A DNA stretch of 64,000 bases from Chloroflexota bacterium. Lineage in GTDB: Bacteria > Chloroflexota > Dormibacteria > Dormibacterales > Dormibacteraceae. The stretch covers positions 23,987 to 87,986 of the forward strand of contig VBEF01000017.1 of the NCBI GenBank assembly GCA_005881275.1. The letters are read 5' to 3'. The notes beneath the pieces are model-generated. The model was not told the origin of the DNA. It was given only the letters and a program-made list of their open reading frames with translations, and made no database searches. Position numbers and translations under genes: made by a program. Below, piece by piece: positions 1-9,726 of this stretch. Positions within the stretch are counted from its first letter, which is position 1; every line of letters starts with the position of its first letter.

Positions 1-759
1 GGTTATGAGGTCGTCATCGGCGACCTGGAGGAGCTCGACACGCTCGCCGAAGCCTTCGACGGCGTCGACATCCTCTGGCTGCTGACGCCTGCTTCGGCCC
101 TGGAGCCGTCGATGGGCTCGAACGCGGTCCAGGCCGCCAAGCGAGCGAAGGTCAAACACATCGTGCGGAACTCGGCCATCAAGGCGGGACATGACGCCCC
201 GAACAGGAACGGCCGCCTGCATGCCCTCGTCGAAGAGTCCGTGAAAGCCTCGGGCATCCCATGGACGATCCTCCGTCCGCATTACTACATGCAGAACCTG
301 CTCAGCTCGGCAAGCTCGGTGAGCTCGGACGGCATGCTCTACATGAACATGGGCCAGGGCCGCGTCGGGACGATTGACGGGCGCGACGTGGGCGTGTTCG
401 CCGCCAAGATCATCGAGCACCCGGACCGTCACGCCGGCAAGACCTACACCCCGACCGGTCCGGAGTCGATCGACATGGGATCGGCAGCGAATGCCCTGAG
501 CCGGGTCCTCGGCAAACCGGTGACGTACGTCGCTCTGCCGCCAGAGGCCGCGCAGCAGGCGATGCTCGGCTTCGGCCTCTCGCGCTGGTTCGTCGGGAAC
601 GTGGTGGACTACGGCCGCGCGTATTCCGAGGGGTGGGGTGATTTCACAACGAGCGAATTCAAGGATGTCATCGGGCACGAGGCCCGCTCCTTCCAGCAGT
701 TCGCGACGGACTTCGCACCGGCCTTCGGTGGCTCGGTGAAGGAAGCAGCGCATGCTTGA
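1..759 (+). CDS. NmrA-like / atypical SDR NAD(P)-binding protein (5' truncated by window edge)
   Basis: Frame 1 is open from base 1 (GYEVVIGDLEELDTLAEAFDGVDILWLLTP...) into the 112..759 ORF; NmrA-type pattern, WTILRPHYYMQNLL. Confidence 0.8.
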   Translation, partial: GYEVVIGDLEELDTLAEAFDGVDILWLLTPASALEPSMGSNAVQAAKRAKVKHIVRNSAIKAGHDAPNRNGRLHALVEESVKASGIPWTILRPHYYMQNLLSSASSVSSDGMLYMNMGQGRVGTIDGRDVGVFAAKIIEHPDRHAGKTYTPTGPESIDMGSAANALSRVLGKPVTYVALPPEAAQQAMLGFGLSRWFVGNVVDYGRAYSEGWGDFTTSEFKDVIGHEARSFQQFATDFAPAFGGSVKEAAHA

Positions 760-777
760 TAGGCAGGAGGTTGGCTG

Positions 778-1272
778 ATGTCGAACGAGTTTTTCGCCCT
801 GGATTCCGAGGGCGGCGACCCGCTCTGGTACCTCCAGGTCCTGATGACGATCAAGGCGAGCGGCGACAAGACGGGCGGCGCGCTCGGCCTGCTCGACTTC
901 AAAACGCCGGCCGGCCAGACACCTCTCCATGTCCATCACCACGAGGACGAGGGCTGGTATTTGCTGGAGGGCCAGATCTCATGCACGTGCGGCGAGGAGA
1001 GCGTGACCGCCGGGCCGGGAGCGTTCCTGTGGCTGCCGCGCGACGTGCCGCACCGGTTGCGCTTCGAGACCGAATGCCATCTCCTGCAGATCGCGATCCC
1101 GGCGGGCCTGGAGGCCTTCCACAAGAAGATGGGCCAGCCCGCGCCGCGCATCGAGCTCCCCCCTCCTGGGCAGGTCCTCGACAAGGAGAAGTACCGCCGG
1201 CTCGCGTCCGAGCACGGCCTCGAGATCATTGAGCTCCCGCAGTGGGACAAGAAGGAGGAAGCCAAGCGATGA
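778..1272 (+). CDS. Cupin domain protein
   Basis: TPLHVHHHEDEGWYLLEGQISCTCGEESVTAGPGAFLWLPRDVPHRLR cupin motifs. Confidence 0.85.
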   Translation: MSNEFFALDSEGGDPLWYLQVLMTIKASGDKTGGALGLLDFKTPAGQTPLHVHHHEDEGWYLLEGQISCTCGEESVTAGPGAFLWLPRDVPHRLRFETECHLLQIAIPAGLEAFHKKMGQPAPRIELPPPGQVLDKEKYRRLASEHGLEIIELPQWDKKEEAKR

Positions 1273-1988
1273 CGGTTCTCGAGTACGACACGTTCACAGA
1301 AGGCGCAGTCGACCCCACCAAGTGGGTGCCGCTGCAGCTGCCCACGCCCGACGGGAGCATGTGGTCTTACGGCGACCCGCAGGCCAAGGTCGAGGCCCAC
1401 GACGGCACGCTGACCATCACAGTCAACCCATTCCGGCTCAAGCACGACAGCGTCCACATGCTCGACGACCCCAAGCACCTGCTGGTCACGCCGCAGCCGA
1501 TCCCAGTCCCAGCGACCGGGGCGCGCATCTCCGCAGAGATGGCCTGCGAGACCTACAACGGCAACCCGGACGACATCACCGACGGATGGGTCGGCCTCGT
1601 CGTGGGCGACTTCTCGACCGGGATGATATTCGACTGGATGCTCAGCGGGACGCGCGTGGGCGCCCTCTATGAGCGCCTGCCGATCCCCGGCGTGACTCCC
1701 GAAGGCGGCTCGTTCAGCTACCTGGTGCAATCGCCATTCGTCGCGATCAACGAACCTGGCAAGTTCAGGTCCTATGAGATCGCGCTCAACCCCAAAGCGC
1801 GCTCAGCCGAATGGAAGGTCGACGGCCAGGCTTTCTATCGCACCGAGGGGATCCCGGTGGAGGTCCAGTCGGTCACGTTGGGCCTGATCGTGTGCACGCT
1901 GAAGCCCACCGGCCCGCACGGCAGCACCTCGGTGCACGGCCAGGGTGCCAGGGGCAGCTGGCGGCACCTCAAGGTCGCGAGCGGGTAG
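1269..1988 (+). CDS. DUF6081-like (concanavalin-like fold?) protein
   Basis: ATG at 1269 overlaps the previous stop; MTVLEYDTFTEGAVDPTKWVPLQLP...; family from memory. Confidence 0.6.
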   Translation: MTVLEYDTFTEGAVDPTKWVPLQLPTPDGSMWSYGDPQAKVEAHDGTLTITVNPFRLKHDSVHMLDDPKHLLVTPQPIPVPATGARISAEMACETYNGNPDDITDGWVGLVVGDFSTGMIFDWMLSGTRVGALYERLPIPGVTPEGGSFSYLVQSPFVAINEPGKFRSYEIALNPKARSAEWKVDGQAFYRTEGIPVEVQSVTLGLIVCTLKPTGPHGSTSVHGQGARGSWRHLKVASG

Positions 1989-1994
1989 CGGTAC

Positions 1995-2759
1995 TCAGGT
2001 TCCCTCGAGCGCCGAGAAGAGCTGCAATGCGGTGCGGACAAGGGTGGGCTCGCGCTCGGGAGCGATCTGCGCCATGAGCGTGAGCGCGGCTCGCGCCGAG
2101 TGCTTGGCCACCAGCGACGCCGCCTTGCTCGCGTCCTTCCTCTTGCACGCGCGGAGGATTGCCTCGTGTTCCTCGAGCAGGCGAACGCCGCCCTGGATCT
2201 CCTCGGTCTGGAACATGCGCCGGAAGCGTTCCGCGCGGTCGAAGTACGTCGAGAGCGTGCGCGCAAACTCGCGCCCCGCCTCGGGGATCAGCGCGCGGTG
2301 GAACCGCCGGTGGGCACGCGCCCACGTTTCCGCGTTTGTGTCGGAGGCGTGCTTGCGCATCTCCTGCACGGCCTCGGCCAGCTCCTGGAGCCTGGATTGG
2401 TCGAGCAGCGGCACGGTGACCAGGACGCCGGTCGCTTCCAGCAGCACCCGGCTCCCATACACCGTATCGATGTCGCCGACGTCAAGCGCGGTCACGTGCG
2501 TGCGGCGGTTGTGCTCCGACTGGACGATACCCTCCGCTTGCAGCATGCGCATCGCTTCACGTAGCGGAGTCCGGCTGACGCCGAGGCGCTCGGCCAGCTC
2601 GACTTGGGAGATGCTCGCTCCGTTCGGGATGGCGCCGTCGAGGATCAGCCGGCGCAGGTATTCATGCAGCGAGCCCGCGGTCGCGCGGCCGTTGCGCCGG
2701 TACGGTTTGATCGCATCGAGTGAGACGCTGGAGCGTCGTCGGCGTTGCGGCGTTGCCAT
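1995..2759 (-). CDS. GntR family regulator, FCD (FadR) subgroup
   Basis: N-terminal wHTH ISQVELAERLGVSRTPLREAMRMLQAEGIV plus helical C-terminal domain. Confidence 0.9.
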   Translation of the reverse strand: MATPQRRRRSSVSLDAIKPYRRNGRATAGSLHEYLRRLILDGAIPNGASISQVELAERLGVSRTPLREAMRMLQAEGIVQSEHNRRTHVTALDVGDIDTVYGSRVLLEATGVLVTVPLLDQSRLQELAEAVQEMRKHASDTNAETWARAHRRFHRALIPEAGREFARTLSTYFDRAERFRRMFQTEEIQGGVRLLEEHEAILRACKRKDASKAASLVAKHSARAALTLMAQIAPEREPTLVRTALQLFSALEGT

Positions 2760-2789
2760 CGCAGCGGACAGTGTATGCAGTTAAGGACC

Positions 2790-3653
2790 ATGCGCCGCAT
2801 CGACGTTCACTGCCACCCCAACACCGCGGAGTGGTTCAACGCGATCACGCCGTACGTCGAGGCGCTGCGCACATACTGGAACCGCCCGTGGGCCCCGCTG
2901 CGCGAAGAGCAGGTCATCGAGGAGCTGCGCCAGGCGGAGGTTGAGGTGCTGATGGTCGCCTTCGATACCGAAACGGTCACCGGCTGCCCGCCGTGCACCA
3001 ACGACTACGTGGCCGGGCTGCGCGACCGGCATCCCGACGTGGTGCTCAACGCGTGGGCGTCGGTGGATCCGTGGAAAGGCCCGAAGGCGATCCAGGAGGC
3101 GGAACACGCCATCAACGACCTCGGTCTCATCGGCTTTCACTTCCATCCGATCTGCGGCGACTTCTCGGTCGACGACCCGAAACTGCGTCCACTCTTCGAG
3201 AAGATCACGGAGCTCGGCGTGCCCGTGCTCATCGACGTCGGCACGACCGGCATGGGCGCGGGCGCGCCGGGGGGCCTCGGCCGGCGTCTCAAGATGTCGC
3301 GGCCCCTGCCCGCGCTCGACGACCTCGCCGCCGACTTCCCCCAGCTCAAGATCATCGCCGCGCATCCCGGATGGCCTTGGACCGACGAGGTGCTGATGAT
3401 CTGCCTGCATAAAGGCAACGTGTTCTGGGAGATGTCAGGCTGGGGTCCCGAATATTTCCCCGAAGCGTTGAAGCACGATATCCCGCGACGGTTGAAGGAC
3501 AGGGTGATGTTTGGAAGCGACTACCCAAGTCTTACGCACAGAAGGCTTTTCGAGGGCTGGTCGAAGCTCGGGTACAGCGACGAGGTGATGGACGGGGTGT
3601 TCCACTCCAACGCCGAGCGCATCCTGAATTTAGCGATGGCAAGGAGGGCGTGA
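2790..3653 (+). CDS. Amidohydrolase family (ACMSD/resorcylate decarboxylase-like)
   Basis: MRRIDVHCHPNTAEWF..., AAHPGWPWTDE, MFGSDYP motifs; ATG at 2790. Confidence 0.85.
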   Translation: MRRIDVHCHPNTAEWFNAITPYVEALRTYWNRPWAPLREEQVIEELRQAEVEVLMVAFDTETVTGCPPCTNDYVAGLRDRHPDVVLNAWASVDPWKGPKAIQEAEHAINDLGLIGFHFHPICGDFSVDDPKLRPLFEKITELGVPVLIDVGTTGMGAGAPGGLGRRLKMSRPLPALDDLAADFPQLKIIAAHPGWPWTDEVLMICLHKGNVFWEMSGWGPEYFPEALKHDIPRRLKDRVMFGSDYPSLTHRRLFEGWSKLGYSDEVMDGVFHSNAERILNLAMARRA

Positions 3654-4573
3654 TGATCACAGCGATCGGACATGTCGCTCTCCAGGTCCCGAACCTGGAC
3701 GAGTCGGTGGCTTGGGCGACGACGGTGATGGGGCTGCGCGAGGTGGCGCGCGAGGGCGCCGGGCGCGCGCGGGGCTCACCTGCGGGCTCGACCTCCTTTC
3801 TGACGCATGGTGGCGCGCATCACTCGCTCATCTACATCGAGGCGGGCGAGGCGGCGCTCGATCACATCTCGCTCCAGGCCCGAGACGAGGACGCGATGCA
3901 TGAGCTGAACGACCAGCTCGCCAAGCACGGCGTGAGAACCATCGACCACCAGCGGGAACCTGGCGTGAAGGACTCAATCCGCTTCGCGGGCCCCGACGGC
4001 CATGTCTTCGAGGTCTTTACGGGGATGAGTCAGGACCAGCCCCGTCACACCGGCAAGGGCGTGCAGCCGCGCAAGTTCGGTCATCCGATGCTCAAGTCGG
4101 AAAGGCCGCGAGAGACGCAGCAGTTCATCGAGCAGGTGCTCGGGTTCCGCCTCTCCGACGATGTGGGCGACGGCACCCTGCTCTTCCTGCGTTGCAACGC
4201 CGACCATCACGGAATCGGCATCACCAAGGGCGGGGAGGGTCTGCACCACTACGCGTGGGAGGTGGAGAACATCGGAGCCCTCGGCATGCTGGGCGACGTC
4301 CTGGAGAAGAACGACGGCCGCTTTCTGTGGGGGCCAGGTCGCCACGGCGCGGGCGGCAACCTCTTTACCTACCACCTCGATCCCGCGGGCTGCGTTGTCG
4401 AGTACTACGCGGACCTGATCAAGATCTACGACGAGGCGACCTACAAGCCCGGTCGCTGGGAGATGTCCAACTATCGCTTCGCCAATCTCTGGGGTCCGGG
4501 CATTCCGGGCCACGAGTTTTTTGATGCCGGGGCAAACCTGCCGCGCGCGGGGGCGACCGCGAGCAAGAAGTGA
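3650..4573 (+). CDS. Glyoxalase/VOC, extradiol dioxygenase-like two-domain protein
   Basis: AIGHVALQVPNLDESVAWATTVMGL; second module GHPMLKSERPRETQQFIEQVLGFRLSD; LHHYAWEV. Confidence 0.85.
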   Translation: MMITAIGHVALQVPNLDESVAWATTVMGLREVAREGAGRARGSPAGSTSFLTHGGAHHSLIYIEAGEAALDHISLQARDEDAMHELNDQLAKHGVRTIDHQREPGVKDSIRFAGPDGHVFEVFTGMSQDQPRHTGKGVQPRKFGHPMLKSERPRETQQFIEQVLGFRLSDDVGDGTLLFLRCNADHHGIGITKGGEGLHHYAWEVENIGALGMLGDVLEKNDGRFLWGPGRHGAGGNLFTYHLDPAGCVVEYYADLIKIYDEATYKPGRWEMSNYRFANLWGPGIPGHEFFDAGANLPRAGATASKK

Positions 4574-5454
4574 AACCCTGGAGCCTCGTCACGTACCGGA
4601 CCGCGTCGGGGGAAGAGCGCGCCGGCGCCTGGCAGGACGGACGCGTGTCCGAGCTGCCGGTCGCGGCCTGTGGTGTGCTCGAGCTGATCGAGCTCTGGGC
4701 CGAGACGGAGCCGATCCTTCGTGGCTTCGACCCTCAAGCCGCAACCGAGGTGGCCGGTGCCGAGCTCGTGCTCCCCCTGAAGTATCCGCGCAAGGTGCTC
4801 TGCTCGGGCGCCAACTATCACGCGCACATGCGCGAGATGAAGGTCGATCGTCCCGATGACGCGCGTCCTTACTTCTTCCTCAAGCCGCCGACCACCGCGC
4901 TGGTCGGTCCGGGCGAGCCCATCGTGGTACCCGCCGATCCCGCAGCCAGGGTCGATTGGGAGGCCGAGCTCGCTGTGGTGATAGGTCGCCGCGGACATCA
5001 CATCAACCAGTCCGACGCGCTCACGTACGTCGCCGGCTACTCGGCTGTGAATGATGTTTCTCTGCGCGGCCCCCATCGCGTGCAGCATCCGATCGGCGCG
5101 CCGTTCGAGTGGGACTGGCTGGCGTCGAAAGGCGCCGACCGATCGACGCCGCTTGGTCCGGGGATCAGGCCCGCATTCATGGTCGGAGATCCGCAGCACC
5201 TCGACCTTCGCCTGTGGGTCAACGGCAAGCTGAAGCAAGAGGCCAACACCTCGGACATGGTCGTCGGAGTGGCGGCTCTCATCGCCGCAGCGAGCGAGCT
5301 GGTCACCCTCGAGCCTGGCGACGTCATCGCCACCGGCACGCCCGACGGCGTCGGCCTCCCGCGCGGCGAGTTCCTCCATCCGGGCGACCTGGTCGAGATG
5401 GAGGTCGCGGACTTTGGCCGACTCTCCAACCGCGTGGAGGCGGAATCGGCATGA
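4570..5454 (+). CDS. Fumarylacetoacetate hydrolase family protein
   Basis: LCSGANYHAHMREM, DWEAELAVVIGR, YVAGYSAVNDVSLR, TGTPDGVGLPRG. Confidence 0.9.
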   Translation: MKPWSLVTYRTASGEERAGAWQDGRVSELPVAACGVLELIELWAETEPILRGFDPQAATEVAGAELVLPLKYPRKVLCSGANYHAHMREMKVDRPDDARPYFFLKPPTTALVGPGEPIVVPADPAARVDWEAELAVVIGRRGHHINQSDALTYVAGYSAVNDVSLRGPHRVQHPIGAPFEWDWLASKGADRSTPLGPGIRPAFMVGDPQHLDLRLWVNGKLKQEANTSDMVVGVAALIAAASELVTLEPGDVIATGTPDGVGLPRGEFLHPGDLVEMEVADFGRLSNRVEAESA

Positions 5455-6485
5455 AGGCGGCAGTAATTCACGAGTTCGGCTCGCCGGATGTGCTGCGCAT
5501 CGAGGACGCATCGGCGCCTCGCCCCGCGGCAGACGAGGTGCTGGTTCGAGTCCACGCCATCCGCGTAGGCGGGTTGCTGGACGTCGGCACACGCGCGGGC
5601 CGCAATCCCTTCGCGCGTTTGACCTTTCCGCACATCCTTGGCGCTGACTTCGCCGGCGAGGTCGTCGAGGTGGGGGATGCGGTCACCAGCGTCAAGCCAG
5701 GCGACCGTGTGGCGGTCACGCCTTTCGTGGCCTGCGGCCGCTGCCCCGCGTGCCTGGCCGGCCGCGATTATGGATGTCCGAGCGCGCAGCTGGTCGGTGT
5801 CCACCGCCAGGGCTCCTACGCCGAGATGGTCTCGGTTCCTGAAAAGGTTGTGCGGCGAATCCCGCCGGGCCTCAGCTACGAGCAGGGCGCGGCCATGGCG
5901 TTGAGCGGTCCTGTCGCATTCACCCAGTTCTCAGTCGTCGGGCTCAAGGCGGGCGACTGGGTGCTGGTCACTGCTGCGGCGTCGGGCCTGGGTCTCGTCA
6001 CTGCGCTCGTAGCCAAGGCACTGGGCGCGCGCGTCATCGCCACCTCGCGTAAGGATTGGAAGCGCGAGATGCTTCGTGAGCGCGGTTTCGAAGCGGTGCT
6101 CGATACCGACGACGACGCATTCGGCAACCAGGTCGGCGAGCTCACGGGAGGCCAGGGCGTGGCGATCGCGGTCGACAACACGTCGTCGGCCACGATGTTC
6201 CCCGAGGTCCAGGGCGCGCTCGCCAGGCTGGGGGTGATCGTGACGTCCGGCGCCCAGGTGGCCGAGCCTGTTCCTGTCGACCTGCGCTCGCTCTACCTGA
6301 AAAGTCAGTCGGTGATCGGAATCCGGACCCACACGCAGGCGGCGCTCGACGGTTTCTGGCGCCTGGCGGGGAACGGCATGGAGACGCTTGTCGACAAGAC
6401 GTTTCCACTCGAGCAGGTGGGGGACGCGCATCGGTATGTCGAGGCGGAGAAGAACTTCGGCCGGGTGCTGCTGACGATCGATTAG
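5451..6485 (+). CDS. Zinc-type MDR alcohol dehydrogenase / quinone oxidoreductase
   Basis: MKAAVIHEFGSPDVLRIEDA, CGRCPACLAGRDYGC, rossmann region; ATG at 5451 overlapping the preceding stop. Confidence 0.9.
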   Translation: MKAAVIHEFGSPDVLRIEDASAPRPAADEVLVRVHAIRVGGLLDVGTRAGRNPFARLTFPHILGADFAGEVVEVGDAVTSVKPGDRVAVTPFVACGRCPACLAGRDYGCPSAQLVGVHRQGSYAEMVSVPEKVVRRIPPGLSYEQGAAMALSGPVAFTQFSVVGLKAGDWVLVTAAASGLGLVTALVAKALGARVIATSRKDWKREMLRERGFEAVLDTDDDAFGNQVGELTGGQGVAIAVDNTSSATMFPEVQGALARLGVIVTSGAQVAEPVPVDLRSLYLKSQSVIGIRTHTQAALDGFWRLAGNGMETLVDKTFPLEQVGDAHRYVEAEKNFGRVLLTID

Positions 6486-8110
6486 TGCGCTGCGGAGAGC
6501 TTCTCCGCCACCTGCTTGGTCAGGACGTTCTTCGCCACCTTGCCGAACTTGGACAGCGGAAGATCATCCGTCAGCTCGAGCCGCTCCGGCAGCTTGAATT
6601 TGGCCAGCCCCTTCTCCGCGAGGAACGCGGTCAGCTCAGGCAGGGTCAAGCTCCGGCCCGCCTTGAGGATGACGAATGCGCACGTCTTCTCGCCCAGGAC
6701 AGGGTCAGGCATGGGAACGCACGCCACGTTCATCACGGCGGGGTGCGACAGGATCAGGTTCTCGATCTCCTCCGCGCTGATCTTTTCCCCACCGCGATTG
6801 ATGAGGTCCTTCTTGCGCCCCTCGACCACGTAGTTGCCCGACGGGTGGCGTCGCATCAGGTCACCCGACATGTAGAAACCGTCAGGCGTGAAGGTGCGCG
6901 CGTTGTACTCCGGCACGCCGTAGTAGCCGCGCAGCGTGTACGGGCCTCGGACCAGTAGCTCTCCGATCTCGCCGTCCGTCACTGGGTTGCGTTCGTCGTC
7001 GACGATCATGATCTCGTCGTCGGGACAGACCGGCCGGCCCACCGTTTCGAATCGAACCTCGTCGGGGTCGTCGAGGCGGACGAACATCAGCAGACCCTCG
7101 GCCATGCCGAAGACCTCTTGCACGCGGGCGCTTGGAAAAAGGGCCTCGGCACGGCGCTTGACTTCGGGCTGCAGCTTCTGACCACCCGTGTTGATGACGC
7201 GCACGGAGCTGAGGTCGAAGCCGCCGATCGACGGCGCGTTGACGTAGCGGATGAGCAGGGCCGGCACGAGCTCTAGATGCGTCACGCGCTCGCGCTCAAT
7301 CAGCGGAAACACGTCGTCCGCCCGCGCTGACTCTGTCAGCACGACGCGCGCGCCTTCGACGAAGAAGCCGCTTATGCCGGGGCAGGCGAGCGGGAAGTTG
7401 TGCGCGATGGGGAGGACCACGAGGAGGCAATCGCCCGGTCGGACATCGTTGACCGCCACCGCCGCCTTGGTGTTGTACACGTAGTCGTTGTGCGTGCGGG
7501 GAATGAGCTTGGGCACGCCGGTCGTGCCGCCCGACAGCTGCAGGATGCACGGCTCTTCCGGGTCGACCTCGACCCTGTCCAGGCTCGCTTGCTCCAGCGA
7601 CGGCTTGCGCGTAAGCAGCTGCCGGATCGTGGCAGCGCCGAGGACGACGCGCAGCTCGGGGTGGGCCTCGCGGATGGGCGCGATCAGCTGGCTCGAATCG
7701 AAATCGCCAAGCTTTTCGCTGACCGCATAGCCGCTTGCCTCGGAGAGCTCGAAGAATGCGTTGATCTCCGTCCAACGATGTGAGGCAAGGGCCATGATCG
7801 GGATGGCTCCGAGGCGCTGCAGGGCAAAGTACAGATAGACGAACTCAGGCACGTTGGGCAGCTGGACCACCCAGCGGTCGAGTGGCGCGACGCCGAGCTC
7901 CAGCAGATGGAGCGCGAGCCGGTCGATCCTCTCCTTGAGCTGCGCGAACGTCACCCGATCGTCACCGCTTACCATGGCCACCAGGTCGCCGTGCGTCGCG
8001 AAGACGTCGTTGTAGTAGCGTCCCTGCGGGTTGTCTTCCCAGTAACCGAGCTCGCGATAACGCGCGGCGAGCTCCTCCGGAAACGGGGTGACGCCGGGCA
8101 GCTTGCTCAC
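6482..8110 (-). CDS. AMP-dependent aryl acid ligase (2,3-dihydroxybenzoate/salicylate-AMP ligase-like)
   Basis: LQLSGGTTGVPKLIPRTHNDYVYN, EVFGMAEGLLMF, YMSGDLMRRHPSGNYVVEGRKKDLINRGGEKISAEEIE; GTG at 8110 (VSKLPGVTPFPEE). Confidence 0.85.
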   Translation of the reverse strand: MSKLPGVTPFPEELAARYRELGYWEDNPQGRYYNDVFATHGDLVAMVSGDDRVTFAQLKERIDRLALHLLELGVAPLDRWVVQLPNVPEFVYLYFALQRLGAIPIMALASHRWTEINAFFELSEASGYAVSEKLGDFDSSQLIAPIREAHPELRVVLGAATIRQLLTRKPSLEQASLDRVEVDPEEPCILQLSGGTTGVPKLIPRTHNDYVYNTKAAVAVNDVRPGDCLLVVLPIAHNFPLACPGISGFFVEGARVVLTESARADDVFPLIERERVTHLELVPALLIRYVNAPSIGGFDLSSVRVINTGGQKLQPEVKRRAEALFPSARVQEVFGMAEGLLMFVRLDDPDEVRFETVGRPVCPDDEIMIVDDERNPVTDGEIGELLVRGPYTLRGYYGVPEYNARTFTPDGFYMSGDLMRRHPSGNYVVEGRKKDLINRGGEKISAEEIENLILSHPAVMNVACVPMPDPVLGEKTCAFVILKAGRSLTLPELTAFLAEKGLAKFKLPERLELTDDLPLSKFGKVAKNVLTKQVAEKLSAAH

Positions 8111-8111
8111 C

Positions 8112-8639
8112 TCACGATTGGGCGGCTTCGACTTCAGGGATCTGGGCTGCGAGGTGGACCTGAAGCCGACCGAGCAGCGAGATGAGGAGCTCCTTCTCGT
8201 TGGACCCGAGGACGGAGGCCATCGCGCGTTCGGCCGCGAAGTGCTCCGGCAGCAGACCATCGAGCAGCTTCTTGCCCGCGTCGGTGATCACGATGAGCGA
8301 CATGCGGCCGTCGACCCCGCTCCGGTTGCGCCGGATCAGCTTTTTGGCCTCGAGCGCGTCGAGGATCGCGGTTACCGCGGCCCGCGTCACCAGAAGGCGA
8401 TCTGCGATCTCGTGCGGATTCACCGCTTCGGACGACTGGCGGAGGATGACAAGCGCATTGAAGCCGGACAGCGACAGTCCATAACGCCGAAAACGCCGGC
8501 TCAGCGCTGTGGTGACCAGGCTGTCCGTGCGGATCAAGTTGATCAACACCTCCGTGGCGCGCCGCTCCATCTGCGGAAACTCCCGCTGGAGGGTGGAGGA
8601 GACGCGGACCGGAGCGTGAAGGTCCTTGCGCGTTGCCAT
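8112..8639 (-). CDS. MarR family transcriptional regulator
   Basis: wHTH LLVTRAAVTAILDALEAKKLIRRNRSGVDGRMSLIVITDAGKKLLD. Confidence 0.9.
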   Translation of the reverse strand: MATRKDLHAPVRVSSTLQREFPQMERRATEVLINLIRTDSLVTTALSRRFRRYGLSLSGFNALVILRQSSEAVNPHEIADRLLVTRAAVTAILDALEAKKLIRRNRSGVDGRMSLIVITDAGKKLLDGLLPEHFAAERAMASVLGSNEKELLISLLGRLQVHLAAQIPEVEAAQS

Positions 8640-8655
8640 GTTCGATATAGTACAC

Positions 8656-8665
8656 TAGTTAACTA
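8656..8665. promoter_or_regulatory. Putative MarR operator (perfect 10-bp palindrome TAGTTAACTA)
   Basis: Lies in the short divergent gap between the marR-type gene and the LLM oxidoreductase gene. Confidence 0.45.
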
Positions 8666-8694
8666 CTTTGGCAGCAAGGTTCGGGGACGGGCAC

Positions 8695-9717
8695 ATGGGC
8701 TTCACCTGTCACACCGGTGACCTCACGTGGGACGAGCTGATCTCATGGGTCCAGGAGGGGGAGAGGCTCGGCTACACAGCGTTCTGCACGACGGAAGAGT
8801 CGGGCAAGGACGCTTTTGCCGTGCTGGCCGTCCTCGCTCGGGAGACGCGCACGATCAGCCTGGGCACGGCGATCGTCAACTTCTACTCGCGGACGCCAAC
8901 GCTCCTTGCGATGAGTGCGCGCAGCATTCACGACCTGTCCGGCGGCCGGTTCGGACCGTTCGGCCTGGGCGCCGGTGGAATCGGGTTCATGCAGCGGGGT
9001 CACGGCATACACATTGAGAAGCCGCTGGCGCGGGCGAAGGAGACCGTAGCCATCGTGCGGGGCCTCCTGACGCAGAAGAAGTTCTCTTATGACGGGCAGT
9101 GGTTCAAGCCGAACGACTTCCACCTGCGCGAGGGTCCGATCGGTCAGGCCGCTCCGCCCATATGGCTCGCGGGACTCGGACCGAAGATGGTGGGCACCGC
9201 GGCCCAGGTGGCCGACGGCGTGATCGCCAACTGGCTCACGGAGGAGTCGCTGGCGGAGTACAGAGGGCTGATCGCGCAGGGAGCAGCGGAGGGGAACCGC
9301 GATCCGGACGGGGTTCAGGTCGCGACTCTATTGATGACTTGCGTCGATCCAGATGACGAAGCCGCCCTCTTTGCGGCGCGGCGCGGCCTCGCTTTTTACT
9401 GCGCCTCAGAGCACTACCTGCACATCGCCGATATATGCGGCCTGGGCGCTGACGCGCGCGAGGTCAAAGTGGCGTGGGAGGATCGGGAATTCGATCGAGC
9501 TACCCATCTCGTCTCTGACCGGCTGCTCGAAAAGTTCTGCCTCGTGGGCACGCCAGAGCAAAACGCCGAACGCATTCGGTGGCTGTTCGACAACGGGGTC
9601 TACCCGATTGTCTATCCCCTGCCCCGTCGGGAGCGGATGGTCGAAGACCACCATGCCGTCCTGCGACTTGCTTCGGGCTGGGCGGACGCGCTGGACGCGA
9701 CGCCGTCGGTCGGCTGA
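8695..9717 (+). CDS. LLM-class (luciferase-like, possibly F420-dependent) oxidoreductase
   Basis: SLGTAIVNFYSRTPTLLAMSARSIHDLSGGRFGPFGLG; ATG at 8695 (TTG at 8668 possible). Confidence 0.85.
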   Translation: MGFTCHTGDLTWDELISWVQEGERLGYTAFCTTEESGKDAFAVLAVLARETRTISLGTAIVNFYSRTPTLLAMSARSIHDLSGGRFGPFGLGAGGIGFMQRGHGIHIEKPLARAKETVAIVRGLLTQKKFSYDGQWFKPNDFHLREGPIGQAAPPIWLAGLGPKMVGTAAQVADGVIANWLTEESLAEYRGLIAQGAAEGNRDPDGVQVATLLMTCVDPDDEAALFAARRGLAFYCASEHYLHIADICGLGADAREVKVAWEDREFDRATHLVSDRLLEKFCLVGTPEQNAERIRWLFDNGVYPIVYPLPRRERMVEDHHAVLRLASGWADALDATPSVG

Positions 9718-9726
9718 GGTCGCGGC

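Noticed and set aside
2760-2789. Possible GntR operator in the 30-bp divergent gap (AGTGTATGCAGTT)
   Set aside because: No convincing palindrome; cannot be supported without comparative data
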